From Methanobacteriota archaeon (GTDB lineage Archaea; Thermoplasmatota; Poseidoniia; Poseidoniales; Poseidoniaceae): a stretch of 64,000 nt of DNA. The translations under genes were made by a program, and so were the position numbers. Location: assembly GCA_002720095.2 (NCBI GenBank), contig PBGP02000002.1:75242-139241 (forward strand), written 5' to 3'. The notes under the pieces are model-generated. The model was not told where the DNA came from. It was given only the letters and a program-made list of their open reading frames with translations, and did not search any database. Below, in pieces: positions 49,539-59,002 of the stretch. Within the stretch, counting starts at the first letter, position 1. The number at the start of each line of letters is the position of its first letter.

Positions 49539-51185
49539 TTACAAATTATATTGATGTAAATTTATTGACCGCAGATTGTAAATTAAATCATCCGCATTTT
49601 CATGTCTAGGTTTAGGTTTCGGAGGAAATGGTGGCGCACCTCCAAGGATTTGTGCACACCAATAAATAGTTCGCGATTTAAATGAATCAAGCCACCTATT
49701 GATTAATCTCTTATTTTTTTTCAGGCTATGAAATGAAATTAAAGATTGATGAATTTCTAAAGCCCATGGATGTCCACTCGGAACAAAAGATTCACTTTTT
49801 TGACATCTTTTTTGAGCTTTGTCAAGAAGTTTTTCAATGATTCCTACCCATCTTTTATCATCGAAATGTTTTAGTTTATTTGTTATTATCTGTTCTACAG
49901 AATAAACAAATCTTGCTGCAGCCTCACTGATCCATATATCTCCGTAATTGACGGCCCATCCCCATCCATTCTTTTTTGAGGCAGCTTGTTCAAATATTTC
50001 TACTGCTTCAATCCATTTTCCATCTAACATTATTTTGATCCCTTCAATCCACATGAATCTTGCAGTTTCAAGTAAACGTTTTTGATAACAACCCTCAAGA
50101 TTCTTTTCGGCTATTAACCGTACTTCAGAGTCGCCGAATGTTAGAGCATAGCCTAAATACAACTCACATTCAAAAAGAGTGTTTTCCAGTAGTTTGTGAA
50201 TGTTCATATGAAAACCACCAAGTTGAGACCACCAAATCCCTTTATCTAGTCTAGGATGATTTTCTAATAATTTTCTAAGTTTATCTAACTCTTTTATCAT
50301 TATCTTACACGTTTCCAGATTATCTACATTTCCGCATTCCCATTCATTCCAGATTTCCTTAAGATTGTGAGTTATTCCTTCAGCATAATTACGCGCTTTA
50401 ACCTGTTCAAGTGTAAATTGATCAATATTAAATTCCTTCGTTGGTTCGTTCCCTACCACATTGAATGAAACTTCAAGTCTAATTATTCCTATAGAATTGT
50501 TATTCCATTCTTTTGTGCTAACTGCGACAAATTCGACTCTGTATTCTTTTTCTCTGTAAGGGTCAAAATTGATTACCCCTGTCAATGATCCATCATCGAA
50601 GAAATTTACACCTGGTGGAAGTCTGACTAGGGTTGGACATTGATTAAATCCTTCATTAGTAGGGATTTCTTCATTTGAAGAAAAATTTACGATTTCACCC
50701 ACACTAATTTTTCCAAGATCTACAGAAAATTGAGTTAATTTTAGTCCATTACGTGCAACACAACTATAATGTTCACTATACAGCTCAGCATAAGTCCAAT
50801 TTTCAGGACACTCATTACAACATTGACATTTCCCTTTTCTAAAACTAGCGATATCTTTTGATGATTTTTCATTAGAGCAATTTAATTCATTTTCGTTCGA
50901 AGCAGACTTTTTTATTAAATGAGAATTATCAAATGATTTAAGAGTATCAATATTTCGTACAATTCTTAAATCTCTATATGTAGCCTTTTTACAGAAGCGT
51001 TGGTTGTCTTCTGGAACATAAATTAGAGTATGATCTTCTTCAAGCATTACTTGATATGGAGCATATTTTTCAGACGGCCAGTTCTCTTCACGGTAGTTCA
51101 ATTCAATAATTTTCCCTAGTTTCCAACCCTTAGTTCCTAGATTGCACATCACATTTGTACCTACAGGAAATCTAAACCTCGCCAT
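49539..51185 (-). CDS. Soluble multidomain protein resembling algal hypothetical proteins
   Basis: 548 residues; ATG with GGGAG just upstream. There is no signal peptide or membrane helix. The N-terminal domain (about 1-75) reads FPVGTNVMCNLG...GKIIELNYREENWP...APYQVMLEEDHTLIYVPED, a small beta-barrel-like module that I recall from large families in marine algae. A Cys cluster (about 115-140, CQCCNECPENW, then YSEHYSCVARNG) may bind zinc. An Ig/cadherin-like region follows (about 175-235), then an all-helical, TPR-like region (about 270-500) with KLLENTLFECELYLGYALTF and GWGWAVNYGDIWISEAAARF. The whole order seems to be that of the algal proteins. The biochemical function is unknown. The similarity is from memory and needs a search. 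Confidence 0.7.
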   Translation of the reverse strand: MARFRFPVGTNVMCNLGTKGWKLGKIIELNYREENWPSEKYAPYQVMLEEDHTLIYVPEDNQRFCKKATYRDLRIVRNIDTLKSFDNSHLIKKSASNENELNCSNEKSSKDIASFRKGKCQCCNECPENWTYAELYSEHYSCVARNGLKLTQFSVDLGKISVGEIVNFSSNEEIPTNEGFNQCPTLVRLPPGVNFFDDGSLTGVINFDPYREKEYRVEFVAVSTKEWNNNSIGIIRLEVSFNVVGNEPTKEFNIDQFTLEQVKARNYAEGITHNLKEIWNEWECGNVDNLETCKIMIKELDKLRKLLENHPRLDKGIWWSQLGGFHMNIHKLLENTLFECELYLGYALTFGDSEVRLIAEKNLEGCYQKRLLETARFMWIEGIKIMLDGKWIEAVEIFEQAASKKNGWGWAVNYGDIWISEAAARFVYSVEQIITNKLKHFDDKRWVGIIEKLLDKAQKRCQKSESFVPSGHPWALEIHQSLISFHSLKKNKRLINRWLDSFKSRTIYWCAQILGGAPPFPPKPKPRHENADDLIYNLRSINLHQYNL

Positions 51186-51261
51186 ATAACTCCCTTTTTG
51201 TATAAACGTATATGATTTTGTATTATCTTAACTTGGTATTAAATATTATGAACAACATTTC

Positions 51262-53268
51262 TTATTCCTCTTCTTCAAAGATTATAGAGTTAGGAGTTTT
51301 AATTGCCACTGGTTTTCCTTTGGCCATACCAGAAATATTAATCTGTAAATCATTACATATGCCTGAAACCTCTACCTTGATTGTAATTTTATTGCCTACT
51401 TTAATTGTATCTAGAAAAATTTCATTATTTCGAAATAGTAAATTTGGTTGTAGTGAGAGAATACCCCAATCAGAATCATGTGATGATTCAAATTTTAATG
51501 CAGCAATTTCCCAGTCTCTAACATGTGTTTCAATTATAATCAGTAGTGGTAAACCATTATTATTTGCAATTTTTTTATCTAATTTCCACGTATTGACAGT
51601 TATTGATTCAGAAACATAACTTAAATCTGGAATACCCCAGTTTTTTAATAAAATATCCCAATCTAAATTTGTAATTGAGTTGATAAATAGTTTCAGGTCT
51701 TCTTTAGCTTCAATAATTTCAGATTTAGACGTAAGTTTCCTCAATCTTCCTAATCTGTTTTCGTCATGAAGTAATAACTTCATTTTTGCTCTATCTCTTT
51801 TGAGATTAAATAGTACCCAAATCATGGGTAGTGTCATACATATTCCAATAAACCATACTAATATCCTGTCCCAAAATAACAATTCTTCACTAACTTCATA
51901 TGTTAAGTTAAAATCTGTTTGGTTCTTAATCCATTTTACTTTTAGTTCGTAATTAACATTTGATTTATTCAAATCTCCATATTCCCAATCCCTTACATTT
52001 CCTGCATTAGTACTAATCAATCTTATGTAATGTGTACCTGATGGAATTTCAGCTTGTAATGTGTTCCAATTTGAAGTGTCTGGTACAATATATGTCAAAT
52101 TAGAATTCCCATTGTTATCATAAAAATGCAGTTCAAGTACGATTGAGTATGGTTCACATTTTATATTTATCTCGATAAAGAAAGTATCATACTCACTACC
52201 ATCAATTTTTATTTCCCATACATCGGCTTCGTCAAATATACTCAATGGCATGGTTCCTGAGTATGTTAGTCCAGTATTTCCGATAAATTCGGGACACTTT
52301 TCTTCACATTGCAAATGAGATAAATTACCTGGAGCATCTTGATAGCCATGCATAAAAGGGTCACTCAAATTTTGCAATTTATTCTTAATGTTCCATTTGA
52401 TGAACCAAGATTGAGTTTCAAGGTTTACTTCTATGTATTCAATATTTTTTGGAGCATAATATTCATAATTTATTTTGTATAGTTCTTCAACTTTAGTAGA
52501 GTTCTTTTCAAAACAGATACTTTTTGTTAAATCATTATAATGACAAATTGAAATAACTTTATGAGGTGTATTTGCAATTAATTGTAACTCCCAAAATTGG
52601 CCCTCACTAATTGAATGATTAATCATAATCGTCCTTGTAATTCCTAAGCTAGAATTTGCAGTAGATCCATCATTACTGAATTCAAAATAGCTTTTTCTTT
52701 CGTTAAAACTCTGTCCATTTAATTCTACTGGGTGACTTTTAATTACTAAAGAGTAATTTCCAGATGTAGAAAGTGTACTGACTTTAATCCATAATTCGGA
52801 GTTGGTCTCGTCTATTGGAGGATATTTTTTACAAATTAAATTGGTAGCTGGTGTATCAGAAATTAGGTTTCCTTCTATGTCTAAGGAACTTAATGAAGGA
52901 TTGATTGAGTTTCTCTTGTAAGATTGGATTAGTAATGGTACTGATGAATTATTTATACACACCTCATACACTACAATATTTTCAGTTGAATTAGTATGAA
53001 ACCAGAACACATCTCTATCATCAGAACTATTGAAGCTTGCTCTAATTTCATTGAAATTAGAATATGATGAGTTTAAACTACATCTATTACTTGAATTACA
53101 TGGTTCTATTACTAATTTTTCGATATTATGTAATTCTGTAGGGCTTGGAATATCTCCAATGTAATCCTCGGATTCTTCAATGATTTTATTGCTTGAACTT
53201 ACAGAGTTTAAAGGACAAATTAATGCGAAAATTATAATTATAAAAATGCATAAATTTCTCCTGTACAC
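51262..53268 (-). CDS. Exported single-pass membrane protein with large ectodomain and cytoplasmic domain
   Basis: About 668 residues. A signal peptide (LCIFIIIIFALICPLNSVSS) is followed by an ectodomain of about 460 residues with PPC-like beta domains (for example DVFWFHTNSTENIVVYEVC and ADVWEIKIDGSEYDTFFIEI) and scattered Cys pairs. A membrane helix at about 492-512 leads to a 155-residue cytoplasmic region. The start is uncertain: the in-frame GTG at 53268 has no ribosome binding site, while a strong AGGAGA inside the reading frame sits 5 nt before an out-of-frame ATG. That could be chance, or an indel in the assembly. I do not recognise the family. Confidence 0.65.
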   Translation of the reverse strand: MYRRNLCIFIIIIFALICPLNSVSSSNKIIEESEDYIGDIPSPTELHNIEKLVIEPCNSSNRCSLNSSYSNFNEIRASFNSSDDRDVFWFHTNSTENIVVYEVCINNSSVPLLIQSYKRNSINPSLSSLDIEGNLISDTPATNLICKKYPPIDETNSELWIKVSTLSTSGNYSLVIKSHPVELNGQSFNERKSYFEFSNDGSTANSSLGITRTIMINHSISEGQFWELQLIANTPHKVISICHYNDLTKSICFEKNSTKVEELYKINYEYYAPKNIEYIEVNLETQSWFIKWNIKNKLQNLSDPFMHGYQDAPGNLSHLQCEEKCPEFIGNTGLTYSGTMPLSIFDEADVWEIKIDGSEYDTFFIEINIKCEPYSIVLELHFYDNNGNSNLTYIVPDTSNWNTLQAEIPSGTHYIRLISTNAGNVRDWEYGDLNKSNVNYELKVKWIKNQTDFNLTYEVSEELLFWDRILVWFIGICMTLPMIWVLFNLKRDRAKMKLLLHDENRLGRLRKLTSKSEIIEAKEDLKLFINSITNLDWDILLKNWGIPDLSYVSESITVNTWKLDKKIANNNGLPLLIIIETHVRDWEIAALKFESSHDSDWGILSLQPNLLFRNNEIFLDTIKVGNKITIKVEVSGICNDLQINISGMAKGKPVAIKTPNSIIFEEEE

Positions 53269-53328
53269 AGTTGGCGGAAAGCTTTCACTTTTTCAAATGA
53301 TTCAAAGTAATGATTCAGATGGGCTAGC

Positions 53329-55086
53329 ATGGGCGGAGATAAAATTGGACTTGATGTCTTTGCGCGACAAAGGCATGCTAGAGTCTTCAAATTAGGTGAC
53401 AGAAAAGAACCAGTTTCAAAAACTCCTGCCTTGATTTTATTCGATGAGGAAATAGAATTAAGCATAGATATGGCACCTTTTATGTGTTCTAGAATTGGAG
53501 ATTTATTACCAGCATCATTTCGAATATCTGGTCGTGCACCTTTAGTCCCTCCATTTGACATAGTTTCACCTAATTGGGAATTTCATCAAGGTCATGTTTA
53601 CCCACCATCAATGAGTGAGACTGAAGGTAAAACAAATGGTTCAATAACACCAGTACTCTCTTTATCACTACAGAGAATGATGCATGATTCCGCAATAGTA
53701 GATATTCCTGCTCCATCGCTGATAATTATTAACGATGCTATTCAATTGTCCAATCAAACTAAAGAATTCGTTGAAGCAATGTTGGTAGTTCGTGAAAATT
53801 TCCCTTCTTCTTTAATTTGGTGCCCTGGATTATCTGGTCCAGATAATGTGGCATTATTATCGTGGCTCGGTGTTGATTTACATGATTTATCTCGGACTAA
53901 GCAGGCACAAGCAGCAGGGGTCTTATTAACATCAAGTGGTCCCAGAAGGGTAAATGAGAGTTTGGAAGGAGAGTTAAATTTAGATCTACAAATTAATCAA
54001 TGGAAAACAGAATTGGCCAATGTAAGATATTCAATTAGAAATTTAAGTTTAAGAGAACTAGTTGAAAAAAGAATATTGAATAGTCCTAAATTTGTTGAAA
54101 TTTTAAGACACCATGATTTACTAGTTAACAAGAAAAAAAGTAAATCTTTAACACGCCATGTTTCCAGAGAACATCAAATTCAATGTAACTCTCCTTCTAT
54201 TAGATCCGATCCTATCATCTTTGAGTGGCGTAAAAGAATTACATCCGAATACACCCCTCATTATTCCAGAGATAAATTAATGATACTTTTACCATGTTCA
54301 GCAAAAAAACCATATCGACTTTCTAAATCACATAAAAAATTTAGATATTTAATTGGGAATATTGCAGTTACAGAACTAAGTGTAACTTCTCCTTTAGGTA
54401 TTGTTCCGAGAGAATTAGAAGAGCTTTGGCCAGCATCAAACTATGATATTCCAGTAACTGGACATTGGGATCAAGAAGAGATTTCAATGATTAATTCAAT
54501 ACTAACTGGAATATTAAATAGATCAAATTTCGACCTAATTATTAATAATTCAGGTTTCAATTTTGGAAGTGAGCTTTGCGGTGTTAAAATAATCGAATCT
54601 ACTAATGATACATTGGAAGATGAAATCAAAGAAGCTAAGCAGAGGTTAGGGATTAAAGACCAAAGCCCTAAAATTAGTAGATTGATAGAATACGAAATGA
54701 TTTCTAATTGGTTATATGGATGCACTAACTGGTTTAAAAATACTAGCTTGGTTGGTAAAGCACCACATTGGAAAATTGAAAAAAATAGGAAACCTTTCGC
54801 AAGATGGAATCACTTAAATTCGAGTTTTTCATTTTCAAAGGCTGCATTACCTACATTAGCAGAAAATAAGACATTACCATCTGCTATCATTGAAACTAAA
54901 GAAAATTGGAGTGGTGACGTTTTCGCTCCAATGGTGGTTTCTTTTGATGAATCAATACGATTGGGAGATGTAGTCCTATTGTTCTCTGTTGAAAATAAAT
55001 TAATTGGTTCTTGTGTGGCTCAAGCGCCTGCTTGGGAGTGGAATCACGGATGTGGAAGATTAGCAAAAGTTAGACATAGACTCTGA
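53329..55086 (+). CDS. arcS: Archaeosine synthase (TgtA2-like)
   Basis: 585 residues. It matches the ArcS family, which converts preQ0 at position 15 of archaeal tRNA to archaeosine after TGT has inserted preQ0. The N-terminal half is a diverged TGT-like domain (for example LIWCPGLSGPDNVALLSWLG). The ArcS signature LLPCSAKKPYRLSKSHKKF is present near residue 325, and the C-terminal 75 residues form a PUA domain (APMVVSFDESIRLGDVV ... GCGRLAKVRHRL). The start ATG lies 60 bp from a divergent gene. The catalytic TGT itself (tgtA) is not in the window. Confidence 0.9.
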   Translation: MGGDKIGLDVFARQRHARVFKLGDRKEPVSKTPALILFDEEIELSIDMAPFMCSRIGDLLPASFRISGRAPLVPPFDIVSPNWEFHQGHVYPPSMSETEGKTNGSITPVLSLSLQRMMHDSAIVDIPAPSLIIINDAIQLSNQTKEFVEAMLVVRENFPSSLIWCPGLSGPDNVALLSWLGVDLHDLSRTKQAQAAGVLLTSSGPRRVNESLEGELNLDLQINQWKTELANVRYSIRNLSLRELVEKRILNSPKFVEILRHHDLLVNKKKSKSLTRHVSREHQIQCNSPSIRSDPIIFEWRKRITSEYTPHYSRDKLMILLPCSAKKPYRLSKSHKKFRYLIGNIAVTELSVTSPLGIVPRELEELWPASNYDIPVTGHWDQEEISMINSILTGILNRSNFDLIINNSGFNFGSELCGVKIIESTNDTLEDEIKEAKQRLGIKDQSPKISRLIEYEMISNWLYGCTNWFKNTSLVGKAPHWKIEKNRKPFARWNHLNSSFSFSKAALPTLAENKTLPSAIIETKENWSGDVFAPMVVSFDESIRLGDVVLLFSVENKLIGSCVAQAPAWEWNHGCGRLAKVRHRL

Positions 55087-55156
55087 AAAAATAATATTAA
55101 ATTAGTGGAACCGTTCATAAAGGGGGAGTTTCTCGCCGAGTTGCTAGGGGTTTTAC

Positions 55157-55612
55157 ATGGCACGTATTCACAACGGAAAGAAAGGAAAAAGTGGTTCTAC
55201 AAAACCGCACAATGCGGATATTCCTGAGTGGTCGTTAAAAGATCCTGAAAAGGTCAAAACGTTAATTTTAGAATTGTCTGAAAAAGGCTACAGCACTGCA
55301 GTAATAGGAACGATTTTGAGGGACCAACATGCAGTACCAGATGTAAGAAAAGTATGTGGAAAGAGAATAAACCAAATTCTACAGGAGAATAATAAGGCTG
55401 CTGAAATTCCAGAAGATTTAATGAATTTACTACAAAGAGCACTTGCTTTAGTAGATCATTTAGAGTCTAATAGGAAGGACTTGCATAACTCAAGACAGCT
55501 ACAATTGACAGAATCTAAAATTAGAAGAATCGCTAGATATTACATTTCTGAGGGAAAATTATCATCTGATTGGAAGTATGATAGAAAGCAAGTACGTTTG
55601 ATGGTAGCTTAA
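55157..55612 (+). CDS. rps15: Small ribosomal subunit protein uS15
   Basis: 151 residues, the archaeal/eukaryotic long form. It begins MARIHNGKKGKSGST and carries GYSTAVIGTILRDQHAVPDV, the archaeal N-terminal extension, then the S15 core with LVDHLESNRKDLHNSRQLQL. A GGGG run about 8 nt before the ATG serves as the ribosome binding site. It follows arcS by 70 bp on the same strand and is followed by a possible RecJ/Cdc45-like gene, a neighbour order known in Euryarchaeota. Confidence 0.97.
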   Translation: MARIHNGKKGKSGSTKPHNADIPEWSLKDPEKVKTLILELSEKGYSTAVIGTILRDQHAVPDVRKVCGKRINQILQENNKAAEIPEDLMNLLQRALALVDHLESNRKDLHNSRQLQLTESKIRRIARYYISEGKLSSDWKYDRKQVRLMVA

Positions 55613-55651
55613 TTAGTTATATTCAATAACCTAATTCACGGTATCAATATT

Positions 55652-56497
55652 ATGGAACCCTTCATTTTGTTTCCCTTCTTGTCTGATATCAAATCTGATA
55701 TAGATATGCTGCATTCCTCATTAAAATCAGCTGAATTAATTTTATTAATTGCTGAACCTAAATTAGATCAAGTGATTTCACTATCTTTACTTGAGTCTTC
55801 ATTCATAGATAATGGTATTAGTTACAAACGTATAATTGTAAACGACGTTCAGGAATTCTCAGGTCATAAAGATGTTTTATCAATTTATTTTTCAAAACCA
55901 TTAGAAATAAAAAATTCTGTAATTTTTATCGAACCAAGACAGATAACTGTTAACATGGGTCAAAATAATTCACCAAGAAATGGAATTATAGACATGGTGA
56001 TCTTCTCAGGGTGCCTAGCTTTACAAATTGGTGGTGAAAGAATTAATAAACTAATTCCGTTGATTATTTCTGGTAATTGGTTGAGTTCTAATCTTGATTA
56101 CACATATGACCCTGTATTCACAATTTTAAGAGATACATTGGAGAAAATGGGTATTATTTCAGTAGTTTCAATTGTAGAAGTTAATGATTTGGATTTTTTA
56201 GATTTACCTGGAATTGATATTATTAAGTTGAACGAGTTGAAGAAAAGATGGAATATGATTGATTTATCAGAGCAATCAGAAAAATTATCTGAAATAGTCT
56301 TATCTTTACTAAAATCATCTTTGGGAGTTGCGAGATTGGAGGAATTAATTTGGCATAGGATTCTCCAAAAAGAGTGGGATTCTGATTTAGCAAGTCAATG
56401 CAGTCGAATTCAAAGAGAATTGAGAAGTTCAGATAATAAAGTTAGATTTGCAGGTGAATTAGTAGATAAAATTATTAAAACTGGTACGTTAATTTAA
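55652..56497 (+). CDS. Possible degenerate archaeal RecJ/Cdc45-like protein
   Basis: 281 residues, soluble. I cannot recognise the sequence directly: no DHH, DHD or other catalytic motif is intact. The alternation of hydrophobic beta strands with short loops (LILLIAEPKLDQVISLSLLE; SVIFIEPRQ; DMVIFSGCLALQIGGERINK) suggests an alpha/beta Rossmann-like fold similar to the N-terminal half of DHH-family proteins. In many Euryarchaeota the gene after uS15 encodes a RecJ-like protein (GAN/Cdc45 group), so position supports the idea. It starts 40 bp after rps15. If correct, it would be a catalytically dead replisome scaffold. It could equally be unrelated. Confidence 0.4.
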   Translation: MEPFILFPFLSDIKSDIDMLHSSLKSAELILLIAEPKLDQVISLSLLESSFIDNGISYKRIIVNDVQEFSGHKDVLSIYFSKPLEIKNSVIFIEPRQITVNMGQNNSPRNGIIDMVIFSGCLALQIGGERINKLIPLIISGNWLSSNLDYTYDPVFTILRDTLEKMGIISVVSIVEVNDLDFLDLPGIDIIKLNELKKRWNMIDLSEQSEKLSEIVLSLLKSSLGVARLEELIWHRILQKEWDSDLASQCSRIQRELRSSDNKVRFAGELVDKIIKTGTLI

Positions 56498-58467
56498 TCA
56501 ACTATCTTTAAAACTTTCTTACACCCTTCGCATTTGATTCTTATTGGTCTTTCATTTGAACTAATCTTCAATTCAGTCGTGCAATTAGGACAATTAAATG
56601 ATGTTATATTTTCATCGTCAAGATTAGAATAAAGATTATTTTTACTGCCAGTCATTAGAGCAGTTAAAATCCATAATCCAGAACTTAGGAATGATGAACC
56701 AAATACAACAATGAATTCCAGTGAAAGAAAATAAAGTAGGAATCCAACAGAGAACAGAATAATCACTTCACTGACTAAAATAATTTTATTTTTACCTCTG
56801 GAAATTACTCCAGAAATTATCAGGCCTATCAATGCAATTCCCAGAGAAATAATAAAGATTGCAATAGGTGATTCTACAGGGTTACCTCCTTGTTGGACCC
56901 ATAAAAGAGGGGAGTCAGACTGAGTAAATGATGTAGTTGCAACAATTTTCTCTGTAAAAATTAACCTTGTTTGTGTCACATCAATTCCAGTAGCATCACT
57001 CAAAAATACACCATTGATAGCGTCAGTCTTTAATTCAAACTTTAAATTTACAGTAGTCCAAATCCTGTCATTATCATCAAAATAAGGTTTGATGAAGTTA
57101 TCTATCATTAGATGTTCATTGGCTGCAGTACTGGTTTCCCTGGTTTTAAATACAACATTTACAGGAGTGTTACTAACTGTATCGTCCCCATTTAGTAAAA
57201 TATCTATGCCGACATAATCAAAATCTGCCCTTTCAAGCCCTAGTAACCTTCTTGAGTCAATTCCTAAACCTTGAGCGAGGAAATTACTCAGTTCATTTTG
57301 TCTAATTTGTTGTTCAAAGTTACTAATCTCAGCATTATCAACAATTCTATTCTGATAGTAATCTGAGTTTGCAGGATTTAGGTTGTTAAGCCATGAAGTT
57401 GAATTTAGACTTGGATTTCCCATATTATCTAGGCCCCATCTTATCCAAAAAGCTACATTCTCTTTTAGTTCTAATGTAATTGTTTTTTCTATATCATTAG
57501 ACATCTCAACTTCAACAAGTACATCTAAATCTGTCCCTCCAGTTCTAATGGGCTCGGATAGAGGGTAGAAGTAATTGTTACCTTGAGTGTCACCAAATTC
57601 AATATCGAATTCTGTAGTCGCTGAAATTTCAGTTCCGTTTTGAAAATTAATTCTTATTTCGAACGAATATGTTCCATCATCGACACCATTCTCAGCATTC
57701 CATGTCCAAGTAAGTATATTTCCTTCTGTTGACACAGGCAATTGCTGAATTAAGTTTCCCCCCGCATTAAATTCGAAATTAGACTCAGCAATTAATTGGG
57801 CACCATATCCAGAATCGAATTTAACAGGAATATGTACTGATCGACCCTCAATCAGCGGCTCATTGATGTCAACGCTAAACAATGGTGCTTCAACACTAAT
57901 ATAACCACGATAAGAATCTGTACCCCATAAGAAATCAATAGATGGATTTGCACCTGTAGGTAGTAATAATTCTTGAACTGTAAATATCACCAAAATAGTA
58001 TCTCCAGCTGTCAAGGTCCCTCCAGAAACATCAATATTAACTTCTAATGTGCCTGAATCACCTGGAAGAAATGTTTGTGGCAAAGATGTTGAACCAATAT
58101 TAGATTCACTACCAAGTCTGAGTTCGATTGAGGCATTAATTGTAACCCCTGCCCCATCATTAATTTTGTAGGGAAGAGAAAAAATTGCAGTGTGACTTGG
58201 AAATTCTCCTGCAAAACCAGTTTGACCAGACCATCTTGCAACTTCTTGGGTTTGGGTAATTGCAGAGGTAACTTCCGCACTTTGTTGAACATCGAGTGTT
58301 GATTCAAAAGGGGAAAGTTGGCCATTATTTGATGTACCACTAAATAACAAATCATATTTTATTGCATCACAGCAAACAACTTCTCCTGAATTAATGCCTA
58401 GGTGATTAGAAGGAACCAGAATTGAGGATATCATCAAAATAAGTAGTATGGTAGAGAAACGTTTCAT
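56494..58467 (-). CDS. Exported membrane protein with cytoplasmic zinc ribbon
   Basis: 657 residues; ATG with AGGTG upstream. A signal peptide (MKRFSTILLILMISSILVPS) is followed by an ectodomain of about 500 residues made of beta-sandwich domains (for example PQTFLPGDSGTLEVNIDVSG, NEW3-like). Three hydrophobic helices lie at about 535-610. The C-terminal 45 residues hold FNCPNCTTELKISSNE and IRIKCEGCKKVLKIVD, a four-Cys zinc ribbon that should lie in the cytoplasm. It joins an outside sensor-like part to an inside metal-binding part; the function is unknown. It overlaps the convergent gene by 4 nt. Confidence 0.72.
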   Translation of the reverse strand: MKRFSTILLILMISSILVPSNHLGINSGEVVCCDAIKYDLLFSGTSNNGQLSPFESTLDVQQSAEVTSAITQTQEVARWSGQTGFAGEFPSHTAIFSLPYKINDGAGVTINASIELRLGSESNIGSTSLPQTFLPGDSGTLEVNIDVSGGTLTAGDTILVIFTVQELLLPTGANPSIDFLWGTDSYRGYISVEAPLFSVDINEPLIEGRSVHIPVKFDSGYGAQLIAESNFEFNAGGNLIQQLPVSTEGNILTWTWNAENGVDDGTYSFEIRINFQNGTEISATTEFDIEFGDTQGNNYFYPLSEPIRTGGTDLDVLVEVEMSNDIEKTITLELKENVAFWIRWGLDNMGNPSLNSTSWLNNLNPANSDYYQNRIVDNAEISNFEQQIRQNELSNFLAQGLGIDSRRLLGLERADFDYVGIDILLNGDDTVSNTPVNVVFKTRETSTAANEHLMIDNFIKPYFDDNDRIWTTVNLKFELKTDAINGVFLSDATGIDVTQTRLIFTEKIVATTSFTQSDSPLLWVQQGGNPVESPIAIFIISLGIALIGLIISGVISRGKNKIILVSEVIILFSVGFLLYFLSLEFIVVFGSSFLSSGLWILTALMTGSKNNLYSNLDDENITSFNCPNCTTELKISSNERPIRIKCEGCKKVLKIVD

Positions 58468-58549
58468 ATATTCACCTGATTGTGTAGTGGTAGTCTACTA
58501 AGGATATCAAATAAACCCCTATTTTTATGCTAATTTCTGTTGTTTAAGA

Positions 58550-58900
58550 CTAAAGAGCTCTTTCCAGTAATTCTCCAAGTTCTTTTTCAAACATATTCAT
58601 AACTAGTTCTGCAAATTCTTGTTGCATTTCCTCAGGGAGTAAATTCATACCTAATTTTAATGCAGAACGGCTGGCTTTAACTTCAGCAAAAGCAGATCTA
58701 GCCTTGGCCTCAAAATAGTTTTGAATAGTCTCCTTTAGTTCTTCTTTTAGTTCTGGGGTGTCATCAATTTTCTGTTTAATGTAACCTTTAATCTCATCTT
58801 TAACCAAATCTCTAGCAGCTTCCATAATTAAATCTTCTGGACGGAGTAATTCCTCAATTCTTTCTTGAATCGATCCACTTAACAGTCTCTCAATAGCCAT
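58550..58900 (-). CDS. Small charged helical protein, unknown function
   Basis: 116 residues from ATG 58900; the frame continues 22 codons upstream, but that part is hydrophobic and unlike the rest. It is almost entirely alpha-helical and acidic/basic (QERIEELLRPEDLIMEAARD; YIKQKIDDTPELKEELKETI), without Cys, membrane segment or catalytic motif. It is divergent from a CBS-domain gene, with 102 bp between. No family is recognised. Confidence 0.6.
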   Translation of the reverse strand: MAIERLLSGSIQERIEELLRPEDLIMEAARDLVKDEIKGYIKQKIDDTPELKEELKETIQNYFEAKARSAFAEVKASRSALKLGMNLLPEEMQQEFAELVMNMFEKELGELLERAL

Positions 58901-59002
58901 GGTTAAGCCAAACAGTAACAGGGTTTCAACCTTACTAATGTTTTTTTTTACTTTAACAAGGTTCATAACACTATTCTTATTAGGAGTGGCAAGGCGATTT
59001 AA

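Noticed and set aside
53238..53561. Minus-strand open frame opposite the start of arcS
   Set aside because: It overlaps both flanking genes and shows no family pattern.
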